A stretch of DNA of 64,000 nucleotides from Spongiibacter thalassae (GCF_012272835.1 NZ_JAAWWK010000001.1:1-64000); one strand, 5' to 3'. Positions 27,448-37,548 are shown, numbered from the stretch's first letter. Numbers and translations: made by a program. Notes: generated from the letters alone by a model not told the origin.

Positions 27448-28917
27448 ATGAGGCCGTATCCTGAGCAAGTCCTGTTTATGGGGCCGATGAAGCCCCAGAG
27501 ATTCGAGGCTACAGTCGAAGATTGTATTGTCGAAGGTGAGGTTCCTGCTGATCTTGTCGGTGGGTTTTACCGCTGCGGACCTACGTGGAAGCGCGAAACG
27601 ATACAAGGGGTGACCGGGTTTTCTTCTCGTGACGGGATGGTTCAGGGGTTGATTTTTGAGCAAGGCAAGGTTCGTTACCTCAATCGCTGGGTGCGTTCTC
27701 CCAAGTACTTGCTTGAAGAGAAGCATGGAAAAGCCCTTTTTGAATGGCACGACGCGTGGGCCGATTGGCGTGGATACGGGCAAATCCCGAAGAATGACTA
27801 TGGAACTGTTACCTACGGCATTCCGGGTGGGTCGCCAATTGTAAACGCAGTCCCTTATTACGCACATACAGGGGATGAGGTTCTTGCTTTGGCCGAGCAG
27901 TCGCTTGCGCCGATGTCCTTAAACCCCAAGACCCTTGAGACGAACGGAATGGTTGAATGGTCCGGGATGCTTTCTCCTGGGATGGATGGTAATGCGACAT
28001 TCACTGCGCATCCTAAGTGGGACCCTGACACCGGCGAGATTTTCGGGTGGACTTATCGAGACACCGCGCCCTACGTGACTATGCATTTTGTTCAGCCTGA
28101 TGGCACAGTTAAGACACGTGAGCTCGACGACGCACCCTACGCGACAAATGCTCATGACGCGTGGTTGACAGAAAAGTATCTGGTACTGCCGTTTCAGCCG
28201 TTTTACGCCAGTACTGACCGAGTGATGAATCAAGACCTTTCATTCCTCGGTTGGGACCCGGAATTGCCAACTATTCTGGCGTTTATTCCGCGTAGTCTTG
28301 AGGGCGATATTCGCTGGATTAAAGCTGACTTTCCAACCGAATATATTATGCACACCATGTCTGCAAATGAGATTGACGGCAAAATTATTTTAGACGGCCC
28401 AATATTTGATCGAGCGCCTTTTCCATTTGAAGACGAAGTTGATATCGGGGAGGATTTTGTGCCTTTTGGTGCGGGTGTAATAGGTCGTTGGATAGTCGAC
28501 CTAGAGGCAGGGCGTATTGAGACAGAGCGCTTTGATGATCGCCCCGTAGAGTTTCCCAAGATAGATGAACGTTACTACGGCAAGCCCTATACGTGCGGTT
28601 TTTTGGTTAGCGGTCCGAATTTATTCATGCTTGATACTTTAATCAAGAGAAATGTTATTACCGGCGACGAAGAAGTTTGCAAATTAGTTTACGAGCAAGA
28701 TTTCGCCATATTCGAGCCAACATTTGTACCCCGGACAGCTGATGCGCCTGAGGGGGACGGTTATCTCATAGCGCCAATATCCCTTTACATGGATAACCTG
28801 TCTGAGTACGTAATCATCGACACCGCTAATTTCGAGTCCGGCCCAGTAGCGCGCATAAAGCTACCATTCCAAATAGGGTGGACGCCTCATGGGCATTGGA
28901 TGAATTTCAGTGCCTGA
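27448..28917 (+). CDS. Carotenoid-cleavage-type dioxygenase
   Basis: Non-haem Fe(II) oxygenase of 489 residues in the carotenoid oxygenase/lignostilbene dioxygenase/RPE65 family. The beta-propeller's four iron-binding histidines can be placed: His188 (TAHPKWDP), His236 (NAHDAWLTEKY), His302 (IMHTMSANE) and His481 (TPHGHW). Length and order match active members. The family splits C=C bonds in apocarotenoids or stilbenes. It leads an operon with an SCP2-like protein, two seven-helix proteins and a TonB receptor, which suggests cleavage of an imported hydrophobic compound rather than synthesis. The substrate is unknown. Confidence 0.85.
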   Translation: MRPYPEQVLFMGPMKPQRFEATVEDCIVEGEVPADLVGGFYRCGPTWKRETIQGVTGFSSRDGMVQGLIFEQGKVRYLNRWVRSPKYLLEEKHGKALFEWHDAWADWRGYGQIPKNDYGTVTYGIPGGSPIVNAVPYYAHTGDEVLALAEQSLAPMSLNPKTLETNGMVEWSGMLSPGMDGNATFTAHPKWDPDTGEIFGWTYRDTAPYVTMHFVQPDGTVKTRELDDAPYATNAHDAWLTEKYLVLPFQPFYASTDRVMNQDLSFLGWDPELPTILAFIPRSLEGDIRWIKADFPTEYIMHTMSANEIDGKIILDGPIFDRAPFPFEDEVDIGEDFVPFGAGVIGRWIVDLEAGRIETERFDDRPVEFPKIDERYYGKPYTCGFLVSGPNLFMLDTLIKRNVITGDEEVCKLVYEQDFAIFEPTFVPRTADAPEGDGYLIAPISLYMDNLSEYVIIDTANFESGPVARIKLPFQIGWTPHGHWMNFSA

Positions 28918-28962
28918 TTGAATACGAAATCTGTATTGCTATTTCGGATATATGGAATTGTT

Positions 28963-29346
28963 ATGACATTTTTAAGTGATCATTGGTTCGATGAATACCG
29001 TCGTTTGGGCGTTGATGTTGAAGTGCCGACGGCATTCATGGGGCTTGGTATTAATTTGAATATAAAGATGAATAACGGAGAGATAACGGAAGCGAGTTAC
29101 GTTAATGGGTTGCTTCAGAAGGGGCATTCTGAAATTGCTGAAACAACGATTACGGCTAGCGAGTCACTGGTATATACCGCTGTCGTACTAGGTGAATTTA
29201 AATCAGCTCTTCCGGCATATTTCTCTAAAAAGATAAAAGTAGAGGGCGAACAGGCTGCTTTGGTTAAGCTCGCTTCGGTTCGACCTACTGAGTCTCAGAA
29301 AGAGTTTTACAAAAAACTTAGAAAACTTTCCCCGTCGATGGGATAA
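28963..29346 (+). CDS. SCP2 sterol-binding-like protein
   Basis: Protein of 127 residues resembling sterol carrier protein 2 domains: an early WFDEYRRLG, a central strand block (INLNIKMNNGEI), and the C-terminal KKIKVEGEQAALVKLASVRPT, comparable to the family KIKVEGD stretch. SCP2 domains bind hydrophobic molecules such as sterols and acyl-CoAs, so it may hand substrate to the oxygenase. The start at 28963 (GGAA upstream) is preferred; an upstream TTG adds 15 residues. Similarity is moderate and should be confirmed by profile search. Confidence 0.55.
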   Translation: MTFLSDHWFDEYRRLGVDVEVPTAFMGLGINLNIKMNNGEITEASYVNGLLQKGHSEIAETTITASESLVYTAVVLGEFKSALPAYFSKKIKVEGEQAALVKLASVRPTESQKEFYKKLRKLSPSMG

Positions 29347-29376
29347 GTGAAATGCATAAATAGAGGGCAGTAATTA

Positions 29377-30138
29377 ATGAGTGATGTTTTAGAAATACCC
29401 ATGGAGCCACTTGTGCTGGCACCGGTTCTTGAAGCCGCGCCCGAGGGAGGAATGTACGCATATTTGCTATTTGGTTTTTTAGGGCTGATTGCTGTACTTC
29501 ATGCGCTTTATACCGGGTTTAAGCATAAACAGTGGATTCCATTGCTACTTTGTTTTGGGGGAGTGTTAGCCGTAACTGTAGAGCCAATGTATGACGTGTT
29601 GGGGGGTATAATTTACCGCGATACCTTTTTTGGGTTCGAGGCATTTAACCTAAATACGCCGGGTTACTTGTTCCCCGGTTACTTGTTGTGGGTGGCAACC
29701 ATGCCGTGGTTGATGTATGAACAATTAAAAAAAGGCATGACTGGAATGCCTCTTTATGCATTGTCTATCGCTGTTTTTATTTCCGTTATGCTAACTGATT
29801 ACGTCGGTATAAGCAGTGGTCACTGGCAATACTATGGCGAGGGGCCGTTCTCACACGTTGCCGGTTCCTTCTCAATGGGGCCGTTTTTGGTGCTGTCTGG
29901 CTGGCTGCTATTTGTATTGGATAAAAAGGTTAGGGGTTTAGCAAAGTTGTACTATGTCTTACTTCCAGGGGTGTTGTTGAACTTGGCATTTTCATGCATA
30001 AGTTGGCCAATATTCTTCACGTTGCATTCCGATATGCCGCTGATTGGAGACCTCGTCGCCGTAGCTATTACCTTGTCCCTTGCGGTAGCCGCGGTGTGGT
30101 TTGTAGATTCCGATATAAAAGATAGGCGCGCGGCCTAA
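29377..30138 (+). CDS. Seven-helix membrane protein of unknown function, paralogue A
   Basis: Integral membrane protein of 253 residues with about seven hydrophobic helices (near 26-46, 53-72, 95-112, 123-145, 162-182, 190-212, 222-245). Notable polar positions inside helices: EPMYDVLGGIIY (about 69-80), SGHWQYYGEGPF and SCISWPIF. The next gene encodes a paralogue that keeps these motifs. A distant similarity to AveC-type spirocyclase/dehydratase membrane proteins, which share an acidic-Pro/Tyr helix motif and a W-x-Y pattern, is possible but only suggested by eye. Its place between an oxygenase and a TonB receptor suggests an enzyme or carrier for a hydrophobic intermediate. Confidence 0.6.
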   Translation: MSDVLEIPMEPLVLAPVLEAAPEGGMYAYLLFGFLGLIAVLHALYTGFKHKQWIPLLLCFGGVLAVTVEPMYDVLGGIIYRDTFFGFEAFNLNTPGYLFPGYLLWVATMPWLMYEQLKKGMTGMPLYALSIAVFISVMLTDYVGISSGHWQYYGEGPFSHVAGSFSMGPFLVLSGWLLFVLDKKVRGLAKLYYVLLPGVLLNLAFSCISWPIFFTLHSDMPLIGDLVAVAITLSLAVAAVWFVDSDIKDRRAA

Positions 30139-30217
30139 TTGGCCATTAAGGAAGGGCTATATATTTAAGTGCGTTTACCAAATAATAATTTTCGATATAT
30201 AAGAAAGAGGATTTAAA

Positions 30218-30967
30218 ATGGATATTTCTGAGATATTTCAACACCCACAGATTGTGTCAACTGTAGGCGGTAATTTACCGCTGTACTTGTTTGCGCCTGT
30301 TGTGCTGGGGTCGATATTGTGGTGCCTTTACTTGTCGGTTAAAGAAAGGGACTTACTGCCGATCTTCGTCTGTATCGGCGCTTTTATATGCTCTTTAAAC
30401 GAGCCAATTTACGATATCCTTGGAAAAATCGTTTACGCCGAAAATAACCCGATGGCGTTCTCTAATATGGGGCGGGATATTCCCTGGTTTCTCGTCATAG
30501 GCTATATACCGTGGGTAGGTGCCCTATCCGTGCAGATTGCGAGAATGATGGCCAACGGTGTAGAGCGCAAGGTTCTACACTATATTGCATTAGGGTCCTG
30601 TATATCTGTTGTCCTCATAGAAACATTGGGTAATATGTCGAATGCTTGGCTGTACTACGGCGAAGCGCCTTTGAAATATCTTGTTGTGGCCCCTCAAATG
30701 GCACCAGTTCCGATAGTTGGCGGCTTGTTACTATACGCTTTTGCTTTTCCCCTTAAGGGACTGAAACGTGCCTTGGTCGCAATGGCTGTCAGTACGCTCG
30801 CATTGCCCATGGTGTTTGCCTCAGCGTCGTGGCCTCTTTATTACGGTTTATACGCCGAGTTGCCAAAGGTGATGGAATGGGTGTTGGGCGGAGCGATGCT
30901 GACATTCACGGTTATGACGGTGCTAGGTGCGACGTCTATAGCGTCACGTTTACATAAGGCAAAGTAG
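30218..30967 (+). CDS. Seven-helix membrane protein of unknown function, paralogue B
   Basis: Protein of 249 residues, paralogous to the preceding gene product. It shares the helix motif as EPIYDILGKIVY (about 66-77), WLYYGEAPLKY, and ASWPLYYGLYAELP, with the same seven-helix layout. AAGAGG precedes the ATG and 79 bp separate the two genes. Two retained copies imply a heterodimer or two related substrates. The conserved Glu-Pro-x-Tyr-Asp and Tyr-Tyr-Gly-Glu residues inside a membrane protein look catalytic rather than structural. Function unknown. Confidence 0.6.
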   Translation: MDISEIFQHPQIVSTVGGNLPLYLFAPVVLGSILWCLYLSVKERDLLPIFVCIGAFICSLNEPIYDILGKIVYAENNPMAFSNMGRDIPWFLVIGYIPWVGALSVQIARMMANGVERKVLHYIALGSCISVVLIETLGNMSNAWLYYGEAPLKYLVVAPQMAPVPIVGGLLLYAFAFPLKGLKRALVAMAVSTLALPMVFASASWPLYYGLYAELPKVMEWVLGGAMLTFTVMTVLGATSIASRLHKAK

Positions 30968-30999
30968 CAGCATCGTATGACAGGAAATAGGATAAAAAT

Positions 31000-33267
31000 A
31001 TGAATAAGTTATTATTTACCTTGTCGCTTACATTTATAGCGTCTACTTCTGCAATAGCTGCGGAAGGACGACGCTCAGCTATAGAAGAGGTAGTGGTTAC
31101 AGCGACAAAGCGCGATGGGAATCTGCAGGATACGACAATTGCGATCTCCGCTATGGGAGCAGAGCAACTGGAATTCAGGGATGTAAGTAGCTTGTCTGAC
31201 ATGCAGAACTCGGTGCCGAACTTGCAGTACGGTGAAATTGGCGGAGTTCCCTTTATAGCCGTCCGAGGTATCGGCTTTAATTTACCCTTGGGCATCGGTG
31301 AACCAGGGGTGGCAGTGCATGTCGATAATGTCGCGTTACCTAGACTTGGTAGTATGAGTACGGCAGGTATGGACATGCGCCAAATAGAAGTACTTCGTGG
31401 ACCACAAGGCACGGTATATGGGCGAAATGCGACGGGTGGGGCGGCTAATTTTGTATCGACTCCACCGACTCAGGAGTTTGACGCTAAAATAACTATTGGT
31501 GCTGGTTCAGAAGGGCGTCAAACTGTAGAAGGGTATTTATCCGGTCCGCTTACTGATAGGTTTCGCGGTCGCTTCTTCTATATGAAAGATGAATTTGACG
31601 GGTTTGGGATTAATGAATTTAACGGAGACAAGGTAGGTGGGACTGCAACAGAGGGATTTCGCGCGGCCCTCTCTTTAGATTTGAGCGATAGTTTAATCAT
31701 CGACTTAAACATGTACAAACGAACCGATACCGGATCTGACCCAACCGCATCCCCAGTAAATATTGAAGAGTTAACCACTGTGCTGGGTACGCCGTTCTTG
31801 AAACCAGGTGTTGGTGTTAGCGGTGATCCAAATAATATTAATGACGATAGAACGCCTTTCACAGGTAAAGAAACAGAATTAGCGATCTTAACATTAAGTT
31901 GGGGGGCAGAAAATTTCGATCTAAAGTCAATTTCGGCCAAAATCCATCATAAGACAGATCAATACTACAGCGTCGATGCAACAAATTACTTCATTATAGA
32001 TGCGATAAGAGACGAGGACTCGGATACCTTTTCTCAGGAGTTTGATCTATCGGGTTCACTATTTGATGCGAGTGTAGATTGGCTGCTAGGTGCGTTTTAC
32101 TTCCAGGATAAGGGCAATACAAATTTCACACCCCTTTTAAATGCTGACGAACTCAGCGGCACAGCTACAACGCCAACTGGGGGTGTATTAGTATTAGATG
32201 CGCTGCTCGAAGATCAGATTAACATTGCTAAAGCTGTTTTTTCTGAAGTTTCATGGCACTTTCACGAAGAGTGGAAATTCCTGGTAGGTGCGAGGTATAG
32301 CGAAGAAACCAAGAAGGCTTTGCAAACATTTAATGCAATCATAGACTCATCAAATGTACCAGCTGCCTTACTGCCAGTCCTTAATACAGTAGTTTCGCCA
32401 GTTGCAGGTTCGGTCATAAGTGACAGTTGCAGCGAATTTTCGACTAAAGTCGGATTCACATCCTTTGACCCAAAGTTAGAACTGTCATGGCAGCCTAATG
32501 ATGAGATATTAGTTTATGTTCAAAACCAGCGTGGATTCAAAGCGGGAGGAATAAGCAGCACTGAATGTGGCGAAAGCTATATTCCGGAAAAAGTAAATTC
32601 TTCTGAGGTCGGGCTGAAAGCGCAATTTTTTGACAATCAGCTAACGATTAACTCTGCGATATTTCATTACGAATACACGGATTATCAGGTGCTCGAATAC
32701 AATGGTATTGGGTTGCGAGTTATCAGCGCACCAAAGGCATCCGGCGTAGGTGTGGAATCAGAAATCATGTATGCGCCAAAAAATTGGTTGAATATTGATC
32801 TGGCCTTATCCTACCTCGACGCGAAATACGATGAGTTTATTGATGAGGATGGTTTTGAAAACCCCAACTTCTTTACTGATGTCGCCGAGCCTCAGGACTT
32901 GTCAGGAATGCCATTGAATCGTGCGCCTAAATATACCGGGAACCTTGGGCTTAATTTATTTATTCCTTTTGATTCACGTTTTGTAAATGAATCACAGATT
33001 CGTCTGGAAGCATATACTACGGATTCAGTAGCGTTTACTCAGTTCTCGTACAAGGATTCGGATCGGCAAGAGGGTTATTCGTTATATAATGCCTACTTTG
33101 GGTTGAGTATGCTTGATAGTAAGTTGAATGTACGAGCTTTTGTAAAAAATATAACAAATAAAGATTATATTATCGGCGTCTTTACCGCCGATATTATTCA
33201 TCTAACGTCGCAAATTCATGCCGATCCGCGGAGCTATGGATTGCAGTTGAGTTATCAGTTTGACTAA
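31000..33267 (+). CDS. TonB-dependent outer-membrane receptor 1
   Basis: Receptor of 755 residues. Signal peptide 1-20, TonB box IEEVVVTATKR (about 28-38), plug domain with VRGIGFNLP and IEVLRGPQGTVYGRNATGG, then a 22-strand-type barrel ending LQLSYQFD with a terminal aromatic residue. The VVTATKR and SIP/NLQ plug features place it in the large group of catabolic receptors of marine gammaproteobacteria and sphingomonads, which import hydrophobic organic substrates, rather than clear siderophore receptors. It follows the two membrane-protein genes by 32 bp and is probably in their operon. Confidence 0.9.
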   Translation: MNKLLFTLSLTFIASTSAIAAEGRRSAIEEVVVTATKRDGNLQDTTIAISAMGAEQLEFRDVSSLSDMQNSVPNLQYGEIGGVPFIAVRGIGFNLPLGIGEPGVAVHVDNVALPRLGSMSTAGMDMRQIEVLRGPQGTVYGRNATGGAANFVSTPPTQEFDAKITIGAGSEGRQTVEGYLSGPLTDRFRGRFFYMKDEFDGFGINEFNGDKVGGTATEGFRAALSLDLSDSLIIDLNMYKRTDTGSDPTASPVNIEELTTVLGTPFLKPGVGVSGDPNNINDDRTPFTGKETELAILTLSWGAENFDLKSISAKIHHKTDQYYSVDATNYFIIDAIRDEDSDTFSQEFDLSGSLFDASVDWLLGAFYFQDKGNTNFTPLLNADELSGTATTPTGGVLVLDALLEDQINIAKAVFSEVSWHFHEEWKFLVGARYSEETKKALQTFNAIIDSSNVPAALLPVLNTVVSPVAGSVISDSCSEFSTKVGFTSFDPKLELSWQPNDEILVYVQNQRGFKAGGISSTECGESYIPEKVNSSEVGLKAQFFDNQLTINSAIFHYEYTDYQVLEYNGIGLRVISAPKASGVGVESEIMYAPKNWLNIDLALSYLDAKYDEFIDEDGFENPNFFTDVAEPQDLSGMPLNRAPKYTGNLGLNLFIPFDSRFVNESQIRLEAYTTDSVAFTQFSYKDSDRQEGYSLYNAYFGLSMLDSKLNVRAFVKNITNKDYIIGVFTADIIHLTSQIHADPRSYGLQLSYQFD

Positions 33268-33403
33268 CTCGGCGTTCTTCGCTGCAAAGTATTGATATAG
33301 ATAATTTGCGATAAAGCGTGCGCAAATTTCTCTCGCATTGGTATTGCTCGCTAAATGGATGTCTACTGGTAAATAGTTTGCCAACGTATAGGGATTAATC
33401 ATT

Positions 33404-34480
33404 TTGACCAAGAGAGTCTGCTCGGGCAGTCTACTTTTCATGCTGTTGTACTTCGGCTTGGCGTGTCTAGCTAATGACACGCAGGCCGGAGTCTATAATG
33501 CAACGAAAACTAGCACAGGCCACGCCATAACGAAGCAAATCACCAACCGATTACAGGTTTTCGGTGTTATAGAGTCGACTGAAAAGCCGACTATTACTGC
33601 GGAGGTTCCGGGGGTCGTTGCGGAAGTTTATGTGGACGAGGGGCAAGAGGTCGTTGAAGGACAGTTACTGGCTACATTAGATTTGAGCAATTACTTAATT
33701 GCTGAAAGCTTGTCAAGGTATGAGTTGCTTAAAAAAAAGGAAGAATTAGCGAAACGAGTTGACCATTACAAGCGAATTAGTGCTTTATCAGCGACGGACA
33801 ATATTAGCCAGGAAGCTTTAGCGTCTACGAATAGAGACATAGCAATTGATAGACTATCTGTCGAGGTCATGCGCCGACATCATGAAATTGCATTACAAGA
33901 CATAAAAAGGGCAAATATTGTATCGCCTATTAATGGGGTGGTTACCAAGCGTCACGCTTCCAAAGGTGACTATCTTGGCGTATCTATGCCAATTCTGTCC
34001 ATTATAGACGATAAATTATTGAGGGTACGATTGAAAGTGTCTCCCAGTGATGCAAGCCGTATGGTACCAGGTCAGCGTATCGCGATTTCTTCGGTTAACT
34101 TGCCCGATAAGCTATTCGAAACTACCGTCGAAGCGATTGTTCCGGTGATTGATGCTAAAAGTAACTCTTTAGATGTGCTGGCTTCAATTCAGGATCCGCT
34201 TCTAATATCAGGGATGAGGATAGAAGCAAGTGTATATATAAGAGAAGCGTACGACGCTTTGTTGGTGCCTGAGCGAGCGCTATTTCGTCGCGAAGATAAA
34301 TACTACCTGTATGTTTTAAAAGACGGGCGCGCACATGAACAGTATGTTGAGGTTGGACTCCGTCATGCTGATTTAGTCGAAATCATAAAGGGGATTACAA
34401 GCCAGACTGTTATTTTACTCGATGTTTATCAAGGAATTAGCGATGGCGCTTTAGCTAATGAATTGGGTGTGTTTGAGTGA
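33404..34480 (+). CDS. RND efflux periplasmic adaptor
   Basis: Membrane-fusion protein of 358 residues. N-terminal signal (residues 1-29), lipoyl/barrel-sandwich halves (TAEVPGVVAEVYVDEGQEVVEGQLLATLD and ANIVSPINGVVTKRHASKGDYL), a short hairpin between, then beta-barrel and membrane-proximal domains (SGMRIEASVYIREAYDALLVPERALF). The start is TTG at 33404 with a weak ribosome site; a Met at residue 13 would spoil the signal's basic N-terminus. It overlaps the RND pump gene by 4 bp. No outer-membrane TolC-type gene is adjacent. Confidence 0.85.
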   Translation: MTKRVCSGSLLFMLLYFGLACLANDTQAGVYNATKTSTGHAITKQITNRLQVFGVIESTEKPTITAEVPGVVAEVYVDEGQEVVEGQLLATLDLSNYLIAESLSRYELLKKKEELAKRVDHYKRISALSATDNISQEALASTNRDIAIDRLSVEVMRRHHEIALQDIKRANIVSPINGVVTKRHASKGDYLGVSMPILSIIDDKLLRVRLKVSPSDASRMVPGQRIAISSVNLPDKLFETTVEAIVPVIDAKSNSLDVLASIQDPLLISGMRIEASVYIREAYDALLVPERALFRREDKYYLYVLKDGRAHEQYVEVGLRHADLVEIIKGITSQTVILLDVYQGISDGALANELGVFE

Positions 34481-37400
34481 GTCTCATCGATGTATTTGTG
34501 AAATATCGTATATTCGCGATTATGCTCAATGTCGCGGTTGTGTTATTCGGCGTTATAGGTTTAGTAGCATTAGGTGTTGACCGAATGCCAGACGTCAACG
34601 CTCCATACCTGGTGGTGGAAACGCCCTTTCCAGGTGCTCCGCCTTCAACCATTGATTCTAATGTAACGTCTATTATTGAATCTTCAGTTAATTCAATCGC
34701 TGGTGTGGAGAGAATAAACTCCTCGTCCTTAGCAGGTAATTCCAGAGTCTTTATCCAGTTTTCACGATCGGTTGACATGCAGATGGCATTTAACGAGGTG
34801 CAAAGTAAAATAAATAAAATTGCTAATCTTCTGCCAGATGAATCTGAGTTACCTGTTGTTTCGAAAGTCGACCCAAATGCACTCCCAGTAATGTGGATAT
34901 TTATGAGTGGAAACAGGTCAATTGATGAGCTGACCTTCATAGCAAATCGATCAGTTAAGCGAAAAATTGAAAATATCGATGGCGTTGGAAAAGTTTTAGT
35001 CAATGGTGGAAAGGGTAATGAAATTCAAGTAGAAATTGATGAGTCGAAGCTCTTAAAGCATGGGCTGGGGTTAAACCAAGTCTACGCGGCAATTCATGCC
35101 CAACAAAGACAATTTCCCGGGGGGCATGTTACGTCAGGTGATTTAAGGAAATCGCTTAATTTAGATTTCGAGTTTCATAGCATAGCGGAATTAAAGTCTC
35201 TTGTTGTGGCCAATTATGGAGATTCCTATCAAGTAACGCTTGGCGATATCGCTGATGTCTATTTTGGATTAAGTCACAATATTGGTGTGTCTCGATTAAA
35301 TGGCAAGAAAGGCGTGGCGATTGCAATAATAAAGGTTGAGGGAGCCAATACGATCGATGTGGTGAGGCGCATCACCAGTTTAATAAATGATAATAATGGC
35401 ATACCCGATGGTGTTGATATAGAAATAGTGAGTAGTGAAAATGAAGTAATTGAGAGAATTATCGATTCCCTTCGGTCGCATTTGATTGAGGGCAGTATTC
35501 TAGCGGCTTTTGTTGTTTGGCTATTCCTGTTAAATACTACGTCAACGCTGGTTGTCCTTGCCTCGATACCTATTTCTCTTGCAGGTGCGGTCATCGCGAT
35601 GTACTACTTCGACTTTACTCTTAATGTAATGACGATGTCTGGGTTGTTGATACTTATTGGTGTCGTGGTTGATGATGCGATTGTAGTGATTGAAAATATA
35701 GATCGTCATCTAAGACAGGAAGTTTTTGGTACGGCCGAGGTTATCGCGCGTGCAACTAAGGAAGTAGTGTTTAGTGTTTTTGCTGCGTCATTAACGTTAG
35801 TATGTATTTTTGGGGCGGTTGTTTTTATAGACGCTGCTATTGGTGAGTTTTTGAAAGCGTTCGCTATTGTTATTGTAGCAGGCGTCGCTACTTCGCTAAT
35901 GGTATCACTCAGTTTGACGCCGGCCTTGTCATCTATTTTTATGTTAAAAGCTAGTGAAAAACCTTCACGAAAAATATATAAAATAATTAACAGCGGGCAC
36001 GCGATTATAGATAACTGGTATGGCGTGATTTTAAATTATGTTCTATTACATAGGATTTCATTTATAGGCTGCACCGCGCTATTAGTGATTGGCTCGGGTT
36101 TTATTGCAGTAGATCTTCCAATAGAATTTTTCCCGAAAGACGACGAATCTCGCTTAATAATTGAGTTAAAAGCACCACCTGGAGTGTCGACTGGGTATAT
36201 GCTCAGTCGAGTCCGTGAAGCTGAACAGCTAATATCGCAGCGCGGCGATATTAGCCGTGTATTTTCTACGATAGGGTACGATGAAGCGATTTCCGTCAAT
36301 AAGGCTGAAATACGCGTATATTTGATTCCAAAAAGCAAGCGTAATTTGTCGCAGAAGGAGATCGCTAGCGAATTGCGGTCGAAATTAAGGAATGTCACAG
36401 GTGTCGAGGTGACAATAGGTGCCTTTCCTGCTTGGGCCGGAGGTAGTAATGCACCATTTGAAGTGTATATTACTGGCGAAGATTTAAATAAGCTTGCTGA
36501 ATACACCGAACAAATATATGGAATAGCTAAATACCGGCCTGAACTAGGCGATGTGACAATTGATCTTTCATTGGATCAACCGAACTATAATTTTATCATA
36601 AATCGACGGGCGGCTATTCTGGCCGATGTTAGCATAAACGAAATTGCCAGTGTGTTGTCTGCATTTGGTGAGGGCTATCGTATATCTATGTTCAACGACC
36701 CGAATATATCCAGCGACCGATACGATATTGTCGTTTCACTTGGAGATAAGGGCAATGCGAACGTCGATGATTTTCGAAAGTTGTATTTTACTAATGCCAA
36801 GGGAGAAAGAGTGCCTTTCAATTCTATCATGAGCGTTAATGAAGGTTTCGGCGCGTCTTCCATAAATCGGCTAAATATGAACTTCTCAGTTGGCTTTTTC
36901 TCCTATCCGTCTATTTCGTTGGATCAAGCTGTGGCATTGTTTAAAAGTATCTCCGACGATGTTCTTCCATCCGGTTATAATATTGTGCTTGGCGGCCAAA
37001 CGGAAGAGATGCAAAAAAGTAGTGGGGTTGGCGTAGTGGTTTTCGTCATAGCAATGGTGCTTGTTTATATGGTCTTGGCAAGTCAGTTTAATTCGATTTT
37101 TCAGCCCTTATTAATTATGACAGCGCAACCCTTGGCTGTAGTTGGTGGTGTCGCGGGTTTATGGATCGCGGAAGCGTCGTTAAATATATATTCAATGATT
37201 GGTATGATTTTGTTAGTCGGCTTAGTGTCGAAAAACTCAATTCTATTAGTTGATCTTATTAATCGGTATAAGCGGGATGGTATATGTACTAACCAGGCTA
37301 TTTTGAAGGCATGCCCAGAGCGTATGCGGCCAATACTGATGACTTCCTTGACGGTTATACTGGCTATGACACCAGCTGCTTTCGGTGTCGGCGATGGCGC

Positions 37401-37548
37401 AGGAGAGTACGGTCCTTTATCGATAGCCGTGCTGGGGGGAACGATCAGTTCAACGCTGCTTACACTCCTCGTAGTCCCGGTTTGTTACTCACTTTTTGAC
37501 AATTTAGCAGGGACTACGAAGCTATGTTACTTACGGCAGGAAAGTTGA
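34477..37548 (+). CDS. RND (HAE1-type) proton-driven efflux pump
   Basis: AcrB-like inner-membrane transporter of 1023 residues, GTG start overlapping the adaptor stop (GTGA). Twelve-helix architecture: helix 1 at about 10-30, a large periplasmic loop, then helices 2-6 (about 335-560). The proton-relay Asp pair is visible in GVVVDDAIVVIEN. After the second periplasmic loop, helices 8-12 follow, with GLVSKNSILLVDLIN. It probably exports substrate, toxic intermediates or products of the island pathway. Its location between the TonB receptor and a regulator suggests a detoxification role. Confidence 0.9.
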   Translation: MSLIDVFVKYRIFAIMLNVAVVLFGVIGLVALGVDRMPDVNAPYLVVETPFPGAPPSTIDSNVTSIIESSVNSIAGVERINSSSLAGNSRVFIQFSRSVDMQMAFNEVQSKINKIANLLPDESELPVVSKVDPNALPVMWIFMSGNRSIDELTFIANRSVKRKIENIDGVGKVLVNGGKGNEIQVEIDESKLLKHGLGLNQVYAAIHAQQRQFPGGHVTSGDLRKSLNLDFEFHSIAELKSLVVANYGDSYQVTLGDIADVYFGLSHNIGVSRLNGKKGVAIAIIKVEGANTIDVVRRITSLINDNNGIPDGVDIEIVSSENEVIERIIDSLRSHLIEGSILAAFVVWLFLLNTTSTLVVLASIPISLAGAVIAMYYFDFTLNVMTMSGLLILIGVVVDDAIVVIENIDRHLRQEVFGTAEVIARATKEVVFSVFAASLTLVCIFGAVVFIDAAIGEFLKAFAIVIVAGVATSLMVSLSLTPALSSIFMLKASEKPSRKIYKIINSGHAIIDNWYGVILNYVLLHRISFIGCTALLVIGSGFIAVDLPIEFFPKDDESRLIIELKAPPGVSTGYMLSRVREAEQLISQRGDISRVFSTIGYDEAISVNKAEIRVYLIPKSKRNLSQKEIASELRSKLRNVTGVEVTIGAFPAWAGGSNAPFEVYITGEDLNKLAEYTEQIYGIAKYRPELGDVTIDLSLDQPNYNFIINRRAAILADVSINEIASVLSAFGEGYRISMFNDPNISSDRYDIVVSLGDKGNANVDDFRKLYFTNAKGERVPFNSIMSVNEGFGASSINRLNMNFSVGFFSYPSISLDQAVALFKSISDDVLPSGYNIVLGGQTEEMQKSSGVGVVVFVIAMVLVYMVLASQFNSIFQPLLIMTAQPLAVVGGVAGLWIAEASLNIYSMIGMILLVGLVSKNSILLVDLINRYKRDGICTNQAILKACPERMRPILMTSLTVILAMTPAAFGVGDGAGEYGPLSIAVLGGTISSTLLTLLVVPVCYSLFDNLAGTTKLCYLRQES

